NCBI RefSeq assembly: GCF_003473485.1
Contig: NC_053049.1
Span: 26,867,292 to 26,931,291, forward strand
DNA length: 64,000 bases
Direction of reading: 5' to 3'
Origin: Medicago truncatula
Taxonomy: Eukaryota > Streptophyta > Magnoliopsida > Fabales > Fabaceae
Shown: positions 46,817 to 57,804 of the stretch, one piece after another
Numbering within the stretch: position 1 is the stretch's first letter
How the letters are laid out: every line of letters begins with the position of its first letter
Position numbers and translations under genes: made by a program
The notes under the pieces: generated by a model
What the model saw: the letters and a program-made list of their open reading frames with translations, nothing else
What the model was told of the DNA's origin: nothing
The model's database searches: none

Positions 46817-48199
46817 GGCTTAATTATATATCTAGGCCTTAAATAATTATCAAAATTCGTTTTGGTCCCTTAATTATTTTTAGGTTCATTTTGGTCCTTT
46901 AATTAAGCTCCGTCCATCGTTTTTGTTCTTTCCGTTAAAAATTTATTAAGAAATGTTAAGTCTCACACATGGGCGCTGATGTGGCGCTAATGAGTTGGAG
47001 AAAAGGGTTTGAGGTGGCATAAGTTGATCTTTTAGAGAGATTTGTAGAGAGAGAAAGCAGTATGCGGTGAATTCAACAAAATCAGTTTTTCTTCAATGTT
47101 CATCCACCAGTGGAAGTATAGTATAAAAAGTCACGTTTCCACTCAAAATCCTGCAACAGTATAATTTATAACATACCACCTCTAGAATACCACCAACAGA
47201 TTCAATTCCATATATGGTATACAGTTCAATGTGAAACAAAACTAACACAAAATTAACAGAATTAATACATTGATTCAAAGGATGGTATTTCATTGATTCA
47301 AATGATGTTCATACATTGATTCATATCATAACAACTCATCCACAACCTTACATTACAATACTAATATTAACCTACTTCAAATACATTTTCCCCAAAACAT
47401 TGTTCTGGTTACATAACAACATTGTTAACAAAACTAAAATAATCCCAAAACTTAAAATTCCAAACCCAATAGATATCTTCAACAATTTTTGGTAACTAGC
47501 TAAGGCATTCTTCAACTTCAAATTTTTCTTCTTCAGCTTCTCAATCTCCTTATCTTTTGCATCAATAATATCATCCCTAAAATCAAACCAATTAAAATAG
47601 TTGCAACCCTTATCAAATTGATTTTTGTAGTTGACACATCCCCAAAACTTCTTCCCATAATTCGGATTTGATACATCGGTAACTGTTCTCAATACTTGTT
47701 TCTCTCCACACCCGCACTCTCTAAACGATCTCATTCTCATAACAGATCCATCAATTGAAGAATTACCTCCTTCACTAGGGTTAAATTTCGAATTTTGTGA
47801 AACAGTGGACATGGTTGAAAAACTTCAAATAAGAAGAATAATGAAGGGAAGAAGAACAAGGAGAAAGGAGAAAGATGAACAATGAAGGGAAGTTGAAGAA
47901 CAAGCTTGAAGAGGAGAGAATGAAAGGCACGGGAAAGAATGAGGAAAGAGAGAGATTGGAAGAAGATAACAATCTGAAGAAAAAAAATCAACTTATGCCA
48001 CCTCAGACCCTTATCTCCAACCCATAAGCGCCACATCAGCGACCATATGTGAGACTTAACGTTTCAAAATTAAAATTTGACGGAAAGGGCATAAACGATG
48101 GACGGAGCTTAATTAAAGGACCAAAATGAGTCTAAAAATAATTAAGGGACCAAAACGAATTTTGGTAATTATTTAAGGGACCAGATATATAATTAAGCC
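46817..48199. mobile_element. Mutator-like element with 110-bp TIRs and 9-bp TSD
   Basis: Ends are ggcttaattatatatct and its inverse, with TIR similarity over about 110 bp (also cgttttggtcccttaattat and ttaattaagctccgtccatc). TAATAGTTT is duplicated exactly at 46808-46816 and 48200-48208. It carries no transposase but has one ORF for a GRF zinc-finger protein. Confidence 0.9.
47372..47812 (-). CDS. GRF-type zinc-finger, coiled-coil, membrane-anchored ORF in a MULE
   Basis: An intact 146-aa ORF. A GRF zinc finger (residues about 33-77) has Cys33, Cys35, Cys59 and Cys70 (CGCGEKQVLRTVTD, then FWGCVNYKN and KGCNYFNWFD). A charged coiled coil follows (about 82-112, DAKDKEIEKLKKKN), then a hydrophobic helix (about 113-134). 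GRF fingers bind nucleic acid in other proteins. Small GRF proteins of this layout are abundant in plant genomes, often with transposons; their role is unknown to me. It lies entirely between the MULE TIRs, transcribed toward the WHIRLY gene. It may be a captured gene or an element-encoded accessory protein. Confidence 0.7.
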   Translation of the reverse strand: MSTVSQNSKFNPSEGGNSSIDGSVMRMRSFRECGCGEKQVLRTVTDVSNPNYGKKFWGCVNYKNQFDKGCNYFNWFDFRDDIIDAKDKEIEKLKKKNLKLKNALASYQKLLKISIGFGILSFGIILVLLTMLLCNQNNVLGKMYLK

Positions 48200-48339
48200 T
48201 AATAGTTTAACACAATGTGTCAAATATTTTGTTCAAGTGAGTTTGAGAATTGTTTGTTCCCAAGGCTCTGGCATACGGTAATTTATCTAAATACCTCTTC
48301 GACATGGAATTAGAAATATGACTGCGGAGGATCTTCTGC

Positions 48340-48347
48340 TATAAATT
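48340..48347 (+). promoter_or_regulatory. TATA box of hairpin locus 2
   Basis: TATAAATT, about 30 bp before a CT-rich leader (ctctcatctattattcatct). A 5'UTR donor (caa|gtaagt) follows at 48449. Confidence 0.5.
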
Positions 48348-49082
48348 TGACAGAAGCTCTCTCATCTATTATTCATCTCATCTTCTTCAAATTTCTCTCA
48401 CAAATCTCTCTAAAAAAACACAACCAAATTTATTCAACAAAATCACAAGTAAGTAATTATAATGCTATTAACTTACATTTTAGTTGTTATAAATGTTTTT
48501 ATTTTTTTAGTTTTTGAGTACATTTAATATTTTTTAGTTTTTGAGTAGATTTACATGTTATAATTAATTTTTAGGGTGGATATTAGTTGATTAATGTTAA
48601 AATATTTGCATGATGTTTATGTTATAATTTAGAATTTTAGGGTTATTTATTATTTTGTTATTTTATATTTATTTTTTTATTTTAGTTTTTAATTAGATTT
48701 ACATGTTATAAATCATTTTTAGATTAGATGTTAGTTGATTAATTTAGTTAAAATGTTTGCATGATGATTATGTTATAGTTTAAAATTTTAGGGTTATATT
48801 TTAATTTGGTGTTTTATATTTTTATTTTATTTTAGTAAGAGTATATGATTTATTTAAGAGTAAATATAAATTGAATAATTTTGTTATATTTTACGTTATA
48901 ACAAAAAAAATTATGTTAAACATAATCTTTTTATTTTAGTAAGAGTATATGATATATAATTTTAGGGTTATTTTTATGAATTTTAGAGTATATGTATAAT
49001 GTGCACATCAAGTGTTTGATGAAATGTTTGAATGAGTTTTTCATTGATTGTTTTTAATTTCTTATTGTGTAGATTTGAAACA

Positions 49083-49430
49083 ATGGCCGGGTGGATCGAC
49101 GTTCATGCGCAATGCAACGGCGGAGAACCTCAGAGGTTAAAGGTTCGGTGCCTGGATGTAACGTTAAGAGGTATCAAGGATGAACTGACTGAATTCAACC
49201 AAGGAGTCAACCCTAGAGACACAAGGAGGGTGGAACACCTTCGGTATAAACGTCCAACGCTCGACGGGGGGAGAGTATCATTCACTTGGGTGGAATTAAC
49301 AAACGACGAAAATGTGACGAGCATGTTTTGGGAGCACAACATGTTCAATTGGATTGATATGCGGGTGATGTTGCTGAGATCAACTGAAGATATCATCAAC
49401 AACTTGATTCTGCCAGAAGATCGTCATTAG
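49083..49430 (+). CDS. Small ORF of the hairpin-locus family, intact
   Basis: A 115-aa protein with no family I can name for certain. The likely transcript starts near 48370, has a 5'UTR intron 48449-49072 (gtaagt ... tgtag), and the ATG follows 10 nt after the acceptor; the upstream in-frame Met at 49032 would fall inside that intron. Visible parts are MAGWIDVHAQCNGGEPQ, TLRGIKDELTEFNQGVNP, RRVEHLRYKRP and FTWVELTNDENVTSMFWEHN. It is colinear with the frameshifted ORF at 20323-19885 (GLKDELDQINRQLNHKDMRR, LKNDDDLRTMF). The next features downstream on the same strand are two large foldbacks, the nearest 10 bp after the stop codon. It might be a transposase N-terminal relic or a new small protein on a MIRNA transcript. 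Confidence 0.6.
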   Translation: MAGWIDVHAQCNGGEPQRLKVRCLDVTLRGIKDELTEFNQGVNPRDTRRVEHLRYKRPTLDGGRVSFTWVELTNDENVTSMFWEHNMFNWIDMRVMLLRSTEDIINNLILPEDRH

Positions 49431-49440
49431 TTAGGGTAAG

Positions 49441-49771
49441 GTGCATTCCATCTGCAACAATTGTCTTACCTTTGAATGAGATAAATTCAAACCTGCCAAA
49501 CAACATGACTCAAGCATTTCGCTCGGCATTCATGTTTTTCCTTTGAAAAGATTAAATTCTTGTTAGGCTGGTTTAGATGAAGGTATTAAGTGTCAAGGAA
49601 TGAACCTCATTTCGTTGGCAATTGAATACCATCATCTAAAGCAAGCCTAACAAAAATTTATTCTTTTCAAAGGAAAACATGAATGGCGAGCGAAATGCTT
49701 GAGTCCTGTTGTTTGGAAGGTTTGAATTTATCTCATTCAAAGGTAAGACAATTGTTGTAGTTGGAATGCAC
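49441..49771 (+). ncRNA. Long hairpin E, MIRNA-like (miR2592-like arm)
   Basis: A 331-nt foldback with arms of about 150 bp: gtgcattccatctgcaacaa ... acctgccaaacaacatgact pairs with agtcctgttgtttggaaggt ... ttgtagttggaatgcac, with sparse mismatches. The 21-mer at 49693-49713 (aaatgcttgagtcctg, then ttgtt) matches my recollection of Medicago miR2592, to be checked against miRBase. The opposite arm at about 49497-49520 is complementary with few mismatches. It lies in the 3' region of the 49083 ORF transcript. Confidence 0.6.
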
Positions 49772-50010
49772 ATTCCAACTGCAACAATTCTCTTACTCTG
49801 GATGGGGCAATTCAAACTTGTTAATCGGCAGGACTCCAACATTCGATAATCGTCTTGAACGCTAGTATTCAAGTGTCAAGGAATGCACCTCATTCTTTTG
49901 ACACTTGAATACCAGCGTTCAAGATGCTGATCGAATACAGGAGTACTGTTGGTTAGCAAGTTTGAATTTGCCTCATTTAGTGGTAAGATGATTGTTGCAG
50001 TTGGAAGGTA
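49770..50010 (+). ncRNA. Long hairpin F, tandem paralogue of E
   Basis: A 241-nt foldback: cattccaactgcaacaat ... tcttgaacgctagtattcaa pairs with cttgaataccagcgttcaag ... attgttgcagttggaaggta. The right arm is homologous to the right arm of hairpin E (gagtactgttggttagcaag against gagtcctgttgtttggaagg). The position equivalent to the candidate miRNA is diverged. Confidence 0.55.
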
Positions 50011-50322
50011 CATTCCGGAATGTAATGTAATGTGTAATGCAATGTAATGTGATAACATATATTTTGTTTTGAATGGAACAATAATTATCTTATTTATTCA
50101 ATTTTCAAATTTATTTATTCATTACGCAATTTTAATTAGTTGGATTCACGTTAGATTTAATTAGTTTTTATTCGAATACGGAATTATTAAAAACGCGACT
50201 TTCATCGAAATTATTCCAAATGCGATTTTATTCTAAGTACCATAATGTCAAACAAAATGTGTGGGACACGAAAACAAAACATAAAAAAATCGAAAACAAT
50301 TAGGCATTAAAAGCCATTACAT

Positions 50323-50568
50323 TCATTCATCCTCGTCACACAAGTCAAACGGGTTTCCCGCTACAGTCCCTACGGCACCTTGTTTTGGTTGAGGACCAAA
50401 ATAGCATGTCCTCCCACTCCTCCTCAACCTCGAGTGATTGTATACCAGCACCTTCGAACCCTTCTTTTTTTCGGAACCATCGCAAACAATTATGTGCCAC
50501 GTCATAGGCGATTTTTCTTTGTTCTTCTCATCACCCTGAACGTTACCCTGATTCTGATTCTGAGACAT
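50323..50568 (-). CDS. Hypothetical small basic/acidic protein
   Basis: An 81-aa ORF convergent to hairpin locus 2. Gln/Asn-rich start (MSQNQNQGNVQGDEKNKEK), a middle block WHIIVCDGSEKKKG and SKVLVYNHSRLRRSGRTCYF, and an acidic end (NPFDLCDEDE). Codon use looks coding rather than random AT-rich noise, and an AG lies just before the ATG, so a 5' exon is possible. I do not recognise it; it may be part of the same mobile unit as locus 2. Confidence 0.35.
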   Translation of the reverse strand: MSQNQNQGNVQGDEKNKEKSPMTWHIIVCDGSEKKKGSKVLVYNHSRLRRSGRTCYFGPQPKQGAVGTVAGNPFDLCDEDE

Positions 50569-50610
50569 ATCTACATTAAAAACAAATGGCGATCTAAACC
50601 TAACTAAACA

Positions 50611-51889
50611 ACAATGCCATAAAATCGTAAAATCAAAAACTAAACCTAAACTTAAACTATCATCAAAAGTTACACATAAACCTAAACAATTCTAACAATT
50701 CTACAACGATTCATCAAAACCTAAACCTAACAATTCAATAAAAGTTCTCTAACAATTCTAACCTAAACTATCCTAACATATCATAAAATCATGAAATCAA
50801 TATAATAGAGTTTGACCGTGAGGTAAGTATAACATATTCGAGAATTGTTTAACCAAGAAATCCAACCCGTGTTTTCCAAAACGATTCGTCTATTGATATA
50901 ATTCATTAACCACTTAAGTTCAATTGTTTGGTTAATAATTTAAATGACATAAAACACACGTGTGAAGCAAAGGTTAGTCTTCCAAATTATAAGAGTCAAG
51001 TAACTTTTGTAAATTGGTCAAAAAAGAAAGTAACTTTTGTAAAAAAGTAAGTAACTCAAAACTCTGAAACTATGCCTGTTGCTAGTGGGACGTTGGGGAT
51101 GGAAACAATCACTATTTTGGTAAGACCAATGATTGGATGGGGGTTCTTTGTAATCGTTTTAGTATATTGTTTAGTTTGTGATTCAGTTGAACCTAATAAG
51201 ATGACTTGTTCGGTTGAGATCCGTTGTGTGGAGGGGTTGAACTTTTCGTGGTTCGTCGTGAACCTTTCTCTGTCGTGGAGGGGGTGGGGTAGTGTTCCTA
51301 ATCGAATGGAGGGATTACGATTGTTACTTATCTATAATTATATTTCGGATTATATAATTCAAATCGTATTTTTTTATTTAAATTATATAATCCAAACAAT
51401 GCACGCATTTCAAGAATAAGCTATAATTCGACTTAGTAAGTAATGAGAGAAATAATAGCCATGATCTCTAATAAAAAATACATACGTTGACTTAAAAATA
51501 AGGATCAAAACTTATGATTGAAAATTTTATAAGATTAAGAGTCTAAGAAATTTTTTAGAGATATTAAAGCGGAAAATCAATATATTGATTTGAATCAAAA
51601 ACATATTTTACCATATTAAAAATTATCTAATGGTCGTGTTAATTTAAAACCTTCGAGTGTGTTTCTTCCCCGTAAAATTTGATCATGTACCAATATATTT
51701 GTTCTTTTTAGCTATCCATCATTATCCTCTTCCCCTGTCTTTTTTGTGACCACACGTTTAACCATCAAGCCTCAAAGCACCCATGGCATAACCATTTCCC
51801 ATCATCATCATCATCATCTTTACCTCGTTGAGAAAACAAACACACTATAATCAAAGTTTTAGTAAGCAATCACCACCAACACCAAGTTC
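50611..51889. other. Intergenic DNA before the zinc-finger gene
   Basis: No gene supported. At 51338-51405 ttcggattatataattcaaa and aattatataatccaaac form a palindrome-like pair reminiscent of the 'aatccgga' motifs of locus 1. The promoter of the next gene is presumably within 51600-51880. Confidence 0.35.
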
Positions 51890-54800
51890 ATGAATTCTTG
51901 CCAACTAGTGATTCACATGTTCCACACTCCAATTCGTTCTCTCACATTTCCATGCACAACAAAACCACCTCACCTCAACATTCATCTCCTCCTTTCCCTT
52001 CCTGCACCAACGCTCCTTTCCTCTTCACTCAATGATGATTCCTTTTCCATTCCAAAATCATCCCAGGTACACTCTTTTTTCCACTATCTACTCTTTTTTA
52101 CTGCCCATATTGTTTCAACTTTTAACATTTTTTTATATGTTTTTGTAACAGTTTGGGTACAGTTCTCCAGAGGATCTGTTTGGGCTGGAGGTGGAATTTA
52201 AGCCAAGGTCTGCATTTTATATATATATTTTTTATTTATTTAGCTTTTTTCTTAGATTAATTGTCACAAATAATGAGTTTAATGGAGGTACATAGACGGT
52301 GTAAAATAGTTTTACAATGTCATCTAATAAAAACCGATCATCTTGCCATACAAGCATATATTGTAACCGCTAACCACCACCGGTTTCTAATATTTTATTG
52401 GACGTCAGTGTAAAAATAATTTACATCGACAGTACATCTTTTCTCAATATAAATTATAATGCCATCATAATTACTAAAATGGGGATGTAGCTCAGATGGT
52501 AGAGCGCTCGCTTAGCATGCGAGAGGTACGGGGATCGATACCCCGCATCTCCAATGTCTATCCACATTTTTTATTATGCTTGGAGTATCTATTTTTTTTA
52601 TGCTTGTTTCTAAATGCTCTCTTCATATATTTGTTATTTTTAATTTCTAACTGTTGGTAAGAGTAAAATTGGAAGAAAAACTACACCAAAATCGTATATC
52701 TTTACTTACACGTATCGATATAGAAATCACTGTTTCAATTATAATTTGAAGTTGACAAGGTCCACGTTTTTAATTTCAGGAAAGCTAACTCTCATACAAG
52801 AGAACCAAGGTCTTGGTTTGGTCCAAATGGACAATATATCAGAGAGCTACCTTGTCCAAGTTGTCGAGGAAGGGGTTATACTCCTTGTGCAGAATGTGGA
52901 ATAGAACGATCTAGATCAGACTGTCCAAAATGTAATGGAAAGGTAACTTTCTTTTTGTGACTATATTTGTTCACTCAATGAAACACAATTTCAACTTGGT
53001 CTTTTTAGAAGGGTTTGATGATTTAGATGATCATTTGTGCCATGAATAACAATATTGCCTCTGAAAATCTTGGTTAGTTAGTTCACCAAATTTCTGTATA
53101 TGCATGTATTTCTGTCTAAGATATCTTGAAATTAAGGATAAACTATTCAATAAGAAGAAATATTTAAAGAATCTTACAATATAACTATGATTGTTTTAGC
53201 CGATTGGTTCTTCTATTAGTTTTCTGAAGCTCTCACATTTAATTTAATTTCTCTGTTAACATTTATATGCTTCTAAGGATTTTTTCGTAAGTGAAGAACC
53301 ATAAACTTAATTTAACTGAGAAATTCTTACATGTGATTATTGATAGTATACTGTATGCAAGTTATTTCTGATTTGATAAAAAATTCTTAATGTGAAATTT
53401 ACACTAGGATGGACATTTTGAAGTTAATGGACATGATATTTGATGTTCGGTAGTTGCTGATTCTTGCTTAATATTTTCCTATATTGGTAGTAGTTGATAA
53501 ACATTATGACATATAGCATAATATATATCACGAACCCTTTTTCTTCATTTGAACAGGGTTTACTGACTTGCCACCAGTGCTCTGGAGATTGTGTTATATG
53601 GGAAGAGTCGATTGATGAACGACCATGGGAGAGAGCTCAATCAATGTAACACTTCAAATTTAAATTTTCACTTTATTTACTGTTCTTATCTTCGATTAAC
53701 TCCTTGGAAATGTTGTTAAGATGTTTAACAATGCGTATTTGTTTCATTATCTTTTCATCTTCTTCTATTGACACGATGTTAACTTTCCCATTACCAGCTC
53801 TTCTGTTTTTTTTGTTTGTTTTTGTCTTTGTTGCATAATTGACACGATGTTAAATCTTTGTGAACTTATCCTTGTGATGTCATAAATTTCTATATGATAG
53901 TCGTTAACATATTGGTTAAACATAGAAGTTTATTGTGCTGTTTGTTTTACTTCAAGTCTTTGCATTGTGCAAAATGATAATGACTTTTCTGCAATACATA
54001 ATATTTCTTCAATGGTTTTACTATTTTGGTTATTCTTAGATCTCCACTCAAAGTGAAGGATGACGATGAAGTTGACAAATTGGACATAAAGCTAGATGCA
54101 AAGAAAAAATCCAAGCGTGTTTACCAGTCACCATCTCCTGAAGTTGGATTGAAGATTAGTCGTTCATTAAAAGTTAGTTTGCTCCTTAACCTTCATTATG
54201 CTTCTTATCATGCAAACTTGAGCATTAACGTACTTTTTTGTTAAGAAAATTCGGCATTAACTTTTTCATGTTATGCATGGACAAACCGTGCAGAAAAGTA
54301 TTTATTGTAGTATGGAGTATAGACTATAATTCTGAGAGATTTGAATAAATTTCATGCACCTTTTTATCTTATCTTTTGATTAAAAACAGGATTTATATCT
54401 GTTGCTAAGAATGCAAATTTAAATGTGTTTGTTTAGTTGAATGATTGCAGAGTCTCAATGCCAAAACTGGTCTATTTAGCAAACGAATGAAGATCATCCA
54501 CCAGGATCCCACGCTTCAGGCACAGCGAGTGGCCGCTATTAAGGTTTAAAATGCTGAAACTTGTATTTCGTTTGAGCTTGCTGCTTTTTTAAATAGTCAT
54601 TAATCTCGTTATTATAATGTGATTGTTTCGTTACTTTTTTATTGCATTTGTGTTCCCAAGATAACTTTTTTTTTTTATGCATTGACAATTAGACTTCATT
54701 TGATTTGATCTATGAGGACTATCTACGCCCCGTTTGGATTGAGCTTATTTTGAGCTTATGAAAAAGAGCTTATGCAAATAAATAAGTTTTTATCTTAATT

Positions 54801-56291
54801 TATAAGTTCTCGATAACGAAAATTGTACCTTCATAAGCTGTTTTTTCATAAACTACATTAACAATCTTATAAATAATACATAGCAGTTTATGCAAATAAA
54901 TATCTTTTATGCAGTTTAGGAGTATACATTCAATTTGGTCATCCAAATTTAGACATGACATTATATACTGATACTCCATTTATAAACATGTTGATACGAT
55001 CCTCCAAAGTCCAAATATATGTGTGATATCAAATTTCTTTAAATGTTACACTTTTGTAGGAATTAATTGATGTCATTAATCATAATTGAATAATCAATTT
55101 GTTGTCATTGATAAACAGAATATCTTTAAAGGGCCAACATGAATATATACACTCTACGAAATGATTTTTACGAATATTAAATTTCTTTCCAGTCCTAGCT
55201 TAATCAAACTCAAATGGTTTTTGAATGCTATGATTTTAGTTTTAATTAGGCAAGGGAATAGGGCATCTTAAAAAAACTGGAGCAAATTCCTTTTTTGTTC
55301 TACATGTGTGCTTTGCGGTTTCTGTTATATAATACTAAATACTAATTTTGATTATACTTAGTAGAAATGAAATATACCAAGCCTGAGTAATTTTCTTTTC
55401 GGTTAGCATAAATTATTTGGTCTGATAGTAATACATAAGCACACATAAATGACATGGACCACTGTACTACTTGAGTATTGGCATAAGGCTTTTATTGCCA
55501 GGGATAAATTCTGCAAGTATTTGAAGCATTAGATTTTTGCATAATGAAAATTCTTCACATTAAATGTTTGATTTGATGAATGCAGAAAGCCAAGAGGACT
55601 GTTTCAGCGAGAAATCATGCTTCCAAAACTATGAAAGATTTCTTTAGTGATCCAATAAACCGTGAAAAAAGGAGCATGGCCATGCAAGGTCACTTTCATC
55701 CTTTGAAATAGCCTGTTTATTTTAACTTTTGAGAGGTCTCGAACAGGATACTAGTAGCCCATGAGATGTCTGGTCAGTATTAAGAGTTCGGCCTTGTTAC
55801 CTCAAGTGACAGGGTTCAAATCCTCGTGGACTACTAGTAAACAAGAGAAACTTTCATTTACTTCCACTTCCATCATGCATGGTTGAAATTCAATTACATG
55901 AACATTTCATTCCTATTCTAATGCAGGTGTGAAATTCTATTGTCAAAACTGTGGACGTGAAGGACATAGGAGACACTACTGTCCAGAACTAAAGGATGGT
56001 TTGATTGATCGGCGATTCACATGTAGACTATGTGGCGAAAAAGGCCACAACAGAAGAACATGCAGTAAGTTAAGGATAAGCCATAGTGATGGGAGAGTTA
56101 TAAAACATCATCGATGTAAAATATGTCGACAATATGGCCATAACCGAAGAACATGCCCTCAAGTTATTTCAAATAAAAGAATGGATATGACATCTCAGAG
56201 AGTATACAAATGTCGATTGTGCCAGAAAGAGGGACACAATAGTAGGACATGTCCTAGTAGAATAGTTGGCATTGAACATTCTCTAGAATAA
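51890..56291 (+). CDS. Zinc-finger protein with DnaJ-like CXXC and four CCHC knuckles
   Basis: 392 aa from eight exons: 51890-52066, 52152-52207, 52780-52942, 53557-53645, 54040-54172, 54451-54543, 55586-55688 and 55927-56291, all GT/AG with agreeing phases. The N-terminus is Ser/Thr/Pro-rich and could be an organelle transit peptide. Exons 3-4 hold four CXXC pairs (CPSCRGRGYTPCAECG, CPKCNGK, CHQCSG), like a DnaJ zinc finger. A basic central region follows (KKKSKRVYQSPSPE, KKAKRTVSARNHASKTM). The last exon carries four CX2CX4HX4C knuckles (CQNCGREGHRRHYC, CRLCGEKGHNRRTC, CKICRQYGHNRRTC, CRLCQKEGHNSRTC) that usually bind RNA or ssDNA. It resembles an Arabidopsis 'zinc knuckle' family (possibly At5g20220, from memory). 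Function not established. Confidence 0.88.
52481..52553 (+). tRNA. tRNA-Ala (AGC) inside an intron
   Basis: Complete cloverleaf: acceptor GGGGATG paired with CATCTCC plus discriminator A, D arm gctcagatggtagagc, anticodon stem ctcgc/gcgag with loop TTAGCAT (anticodon AGC at 52514-52516), T arm cgggg atcgata ccccg. A TTTTTT run at about 52567 is a suitable Pol III terminator. It has no intron of its own. It lies sense-oriented in intron 2 of the zinc-finger gene. Confidence 0.97.
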
Positions 56292-57804
56292 CTTTCCAGA
56301 AACTCAAGGGCTTGAACCTATATCTTGTCAAGGCCAGTAATCTGAATTGGAAAGTCTTTATATATTTTGCTCACTTGTGTAATTGCAACTTGACCTGTTA
56401 AGTAATGCTAGTTAGTCAAAACTTGTTAGATATCAACTAGATTTAATGTTGCTTAATGAGATTTGGATGAAACAAACTGGTAGGAATCATTCATCTGGTG
56501 TAGAGTAAACTAGGAATTAATTAAGCTAGCATTGACACTTCCAAGTTCCAAGTTTCATCTTCAATATGGGAGTAATACTTTTTCTTGTTAGAGTGATACA
56601 GAAAACACACTAAAGTGCATGAGTTCTTTCGAAAAAATAAAAATAGTGCATGGCTTACTACTTTAGTATGGGTTCAACTTTTTCTTTTAAAGGAAAATAA
56701 GGCAAAGTGTATGTTTGGTTCAACTTTTAGAGCTCTTAGAATTGATTTTTGAGGTATAAAACTGATTATGATATCTTTGGTTGCTTCCCAGTGCTATGAT
56801 TTTTCCTAAAAAATTGATTCTACTTGCTCGAATTTGTAACTTTTTTTAATTATATGAATTGATTTCTACACATAAATTTATAGTTTAACTCACTTTTATT
56901 TCAACACAAAATCAGTATACATTCAACTTACTTTTGTCAAACTCAATTTTACATAATCAATTTACTTAAAATCAATTTTTATCACCGTAAAACGTATAAG
57001 GTATAAACAACTTCTTAATCCTCTAATCTATGATGACAAATGTGCATGATTAGAGAATTAAACATGTTTTCTTTATAAAACGATGTTTCTTATATAATTT
57101 ATATATATTTCATCGATTAAATCTAAAATCTATTCTTAGACCAAATACATAATTTATTTGACGAATCTAAAGAGAAAATAAACTTATCTTATATTCGAAA
57201 CGAAAGGGAGTAAATCTCTAAAAACATTTTTCAAAAATCTCTATTTTTCTAAGGGTCTTGTTAACGAGTGCCCCTGTGGCACTCTTTAAACATGCTAAAT
57301 TAAGTAATTATTCTCTAAAAATATTTTTCAATTTCCAATGCACTAATTACATAAACTTTTCATAAAAAAAATATTTTTTATGGTCCTTAACCAGGAGTAA
57401 TTTAATTAAATAATAGAGAGAACTTAGCCTCTTCCATGGCACGGGTTGGGGTCTTGATACTTTTAGCCAATTATTCTTTGTTAATTGGTTCTTGAAATTG
57501 AAGTCGGAGTTTTGTTGAAAGATAAGTAAAATATGGATATAAATTGTTTCATTAAAAACCGAACTCAAATTATTCTAAATAATTTGTCATTTGTATAAAC
57601 TAATTAACCACTATAGCCAAATTGCTTGATTATCCTAATTTTTTTTTTTCTGTTAAGGTACATAATATTCTCATTTATATTATTTGTTTTTTCTGTTTTG
57701 ATTAAGAAGTAAAGAAAGAATCCAACACAAAAAAAAGTTGTTGTAAAAAAAAACGGAAGAATCGGGAAACTTCGTTCTTTTTAATTTTTTTCATGTCTCC
57801 CGAT
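56292..57804. other. 3' flank of the zinc-finger gene
   Basis: AT-rich and without supported genes. At 57258-57310 gttaacgagtgcccctgtgg resembles the 'ctaaccggtgctcccg' repeat at 31160, a dispersed non-coding repeat. Confidence 0.35.

Noticed and set aside
47781-48036. Ser/Phe-rich minus-strand ORFs upstream of the GRF ORF
   Set aside because: They overlap the MULE leader region and GA-rich sequence; the GRF frame explains the coding signal.
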